Source: Omphalotus guepiniiformis (taxonomy: Eukaryota; Basidiomycota; Agaricomycetes; Agaricales; Omphalotaceae). Taken from it: 64,000 nt of DNA. The stretch spans positions 868,001-932,000 of the forward strand of contig JAQOOI010000062.1 in the NCBI GenBank assembly GCA_028554645.1, given 5' to 3'. Below are positions 63,080 through 64,000 of this stretch, in pieces; position 1 is the first letter of the stretch; every line of letters starts with the position of its first letter. Below the pieces are notes generated by a model. The model was not told the origin of the DNA. It made no database searches and saw only the letters and a program-made list of their open reading frames with translations. Both the position numbers and the translations under genes were made by a program.

Positions 63080-63841
63080 TTAAACCACTGTGCCGGCATT
63101 AGACGCAATACGCGGCCACAAATCAGCCTAAGTAGTAGTAGTGAGAAGAACACTCGAAGGTACAAGTCACAAGAAATGAACGTACACACTCCTTTGCTAC
63201 TGGGCCTGTAATCGCAGAGCCCTTCATCTCACCCTTGGGGTTGACGATGACACCAGCGTTGTCCTGTGAGAAGGTAAGAATTGAACTGGAAATAATGATA
63301 TCGGAGCCTACCTCAAAGTACAGGAAGACACCGTCCCTCCGTCTCCATGCCTTGCGTTGACGCACAACGATAGCGGGCATAGCTAGAGAAAGATTGATAT
63401 ATTAGCTACTCGAGATCACGATTGTGCGAAAGACCCAATTGACTCACTCTTTTTTCTCAACTCTGGCTTTCCTTTCTTCACAGATGCAACGACCATGTCA
63501 CCGACACCAGCGTCGGGAAGACGATTGAGGTGAGCACCGAAACCATATGGCTCGATGACGAATAGAGATTTTGCGCCCGAGTTATCAGCACAGTTGAGCA
63601 CTGCACCCACGGGAAGACCAAGAGTAAGTCTGAATTTTGTTCCGGATGCAGGGGCTTTTGACGAGGTGCGTTCGTTAGATCAACGAGGACGAAAGCGGCG
63701 CGATAACGAGGAAGGCAGTTGAAAGCGCATATACGGCGTGAATTAGGGAGGAATAGGAAGAATAAAGGATGATACAGAGAGATCTAAGTCAGTACACGAA
63801 ACAGAAAAAGCAGAAGGCTGGTGCGCACAGGGTTTGGACAT
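63080..63841 (-). CDS. RPL23: Cytosolic large ribosomal subunit protein uL14 (RPL23)
   Basis: Structural protein of the 60S subunit. The first exon is 13 bases (63829-63841, MSKP plus one base) and is followed by a 174-base intron (63655-63828), unusually long for this window. The joined protein continues [109 protein letters not shown] and [20 protein letters not shown], ending GTVV. This is the eukaryotic cytosolic form and not the mitochondrial L14. A tiny first exon and long first intron are common in fungal ribosomal protein genes and may carry regulatory sequence. About 160 bases remain to the window edge. Confidence 0.95.
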
Positions 63842-64000
63842 TTTGAGGAGGACGGTCTTGAAGAGCTTCGGAGGTCTGGCGGATTTTTGCCCGACTGAGC
63901 TGTGACACAGAAACAAAGTTTGGTGCCGGGATCCGGCAGCGCATTATCTGTACAGTTATTCGGGAAATGCCGTGCGTTCTTGGACGCTGCTACACTAAGT

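Overview
This window looks like nuclear DNA from a mushroom-forming basidiomycete (Agaricomycetes). Genes are closely packed on both strands and interrupted by many short GT-AG introns of roughly 50 to 60 bases, some flanking exons of only 4 to 16 bases. The gene content fits as well: a five-domain AROM enzyme, GMC oxidoreductase, GT18-type glycosyltransferase, DUF6534 membrane protein, BCS1-like AAA ATPase and a multi-intron P450. Most genes were read by joining exons by eye. Where I state that reading phases close, the coordinates are firm; elsewhere exon edges are approximate.

Left part (1-18,200): the 3' end of an SPX/RING-type protein, mitochondrial release factor 1 (minus), a large low-complexity membrane protein (minus), a Syn8-type SNARE (plus), a GMC oxidoreductase (plus), a Cue1-like ER ubiquitin-binding protein (minus) and gamma-tubulin complex component 2 (minus). 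Between the SNARE and the GMC gene lies a stretch that resembles a decayed minus-strand gene.

Middle (18,300-27,120): one complete but dead LINE retrotransposon of about 8.5 kb on the minus strand. It has a 29-base poly(A) tail (seen as poly-T on the plus strand), a 15-bp target site duplication, a gag-like ORF1 with a glycine/arginine-rich tail, and an ORF2 with endonuclease, reverse transcriptase and RNase H regions, all broken by stops and frame changes. It sits between the GCP2 gene and a mitochondrial ribosomal protein S4 gene.

Right part (27,300-64,000): mitochondrial uS4 (minus), a 13-exon GT18-like Golgi glycosyltransferase (plus), a short-chain dehydrogenase (minus), a tandem pair of small-subunit serine palmitoyltransferase-like genes (plus), a ferric reductase-like protein (minus), external alternative NADH dehydrogenase (minus), ARO1 (minus), ribose-5-phosphate isomerase (minus), a tiny TFIIH subunit TFB5 gene (plus), a BCS1-like AAA ATPase (minus), a cytochrome P450 (minus), a DUF6534 membrane protein (plus) and ribosomal protein uL14/RPL23 (minus).

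The genes are mostly unrelated housekeeping functions, not a pathway cluster. The most notable points are the tandem ssSPT-like pair, the well-delimited LINE with its target duplication, the microexons, a SNARE with histidine in place of the zero-layer glutamine, and a cluster of TGACTC motifs upstream of the BCS1-like gene. I found no CRISPR array, rRNA or convincing tRNA, and nothing I could defend as a wholly new biological system.
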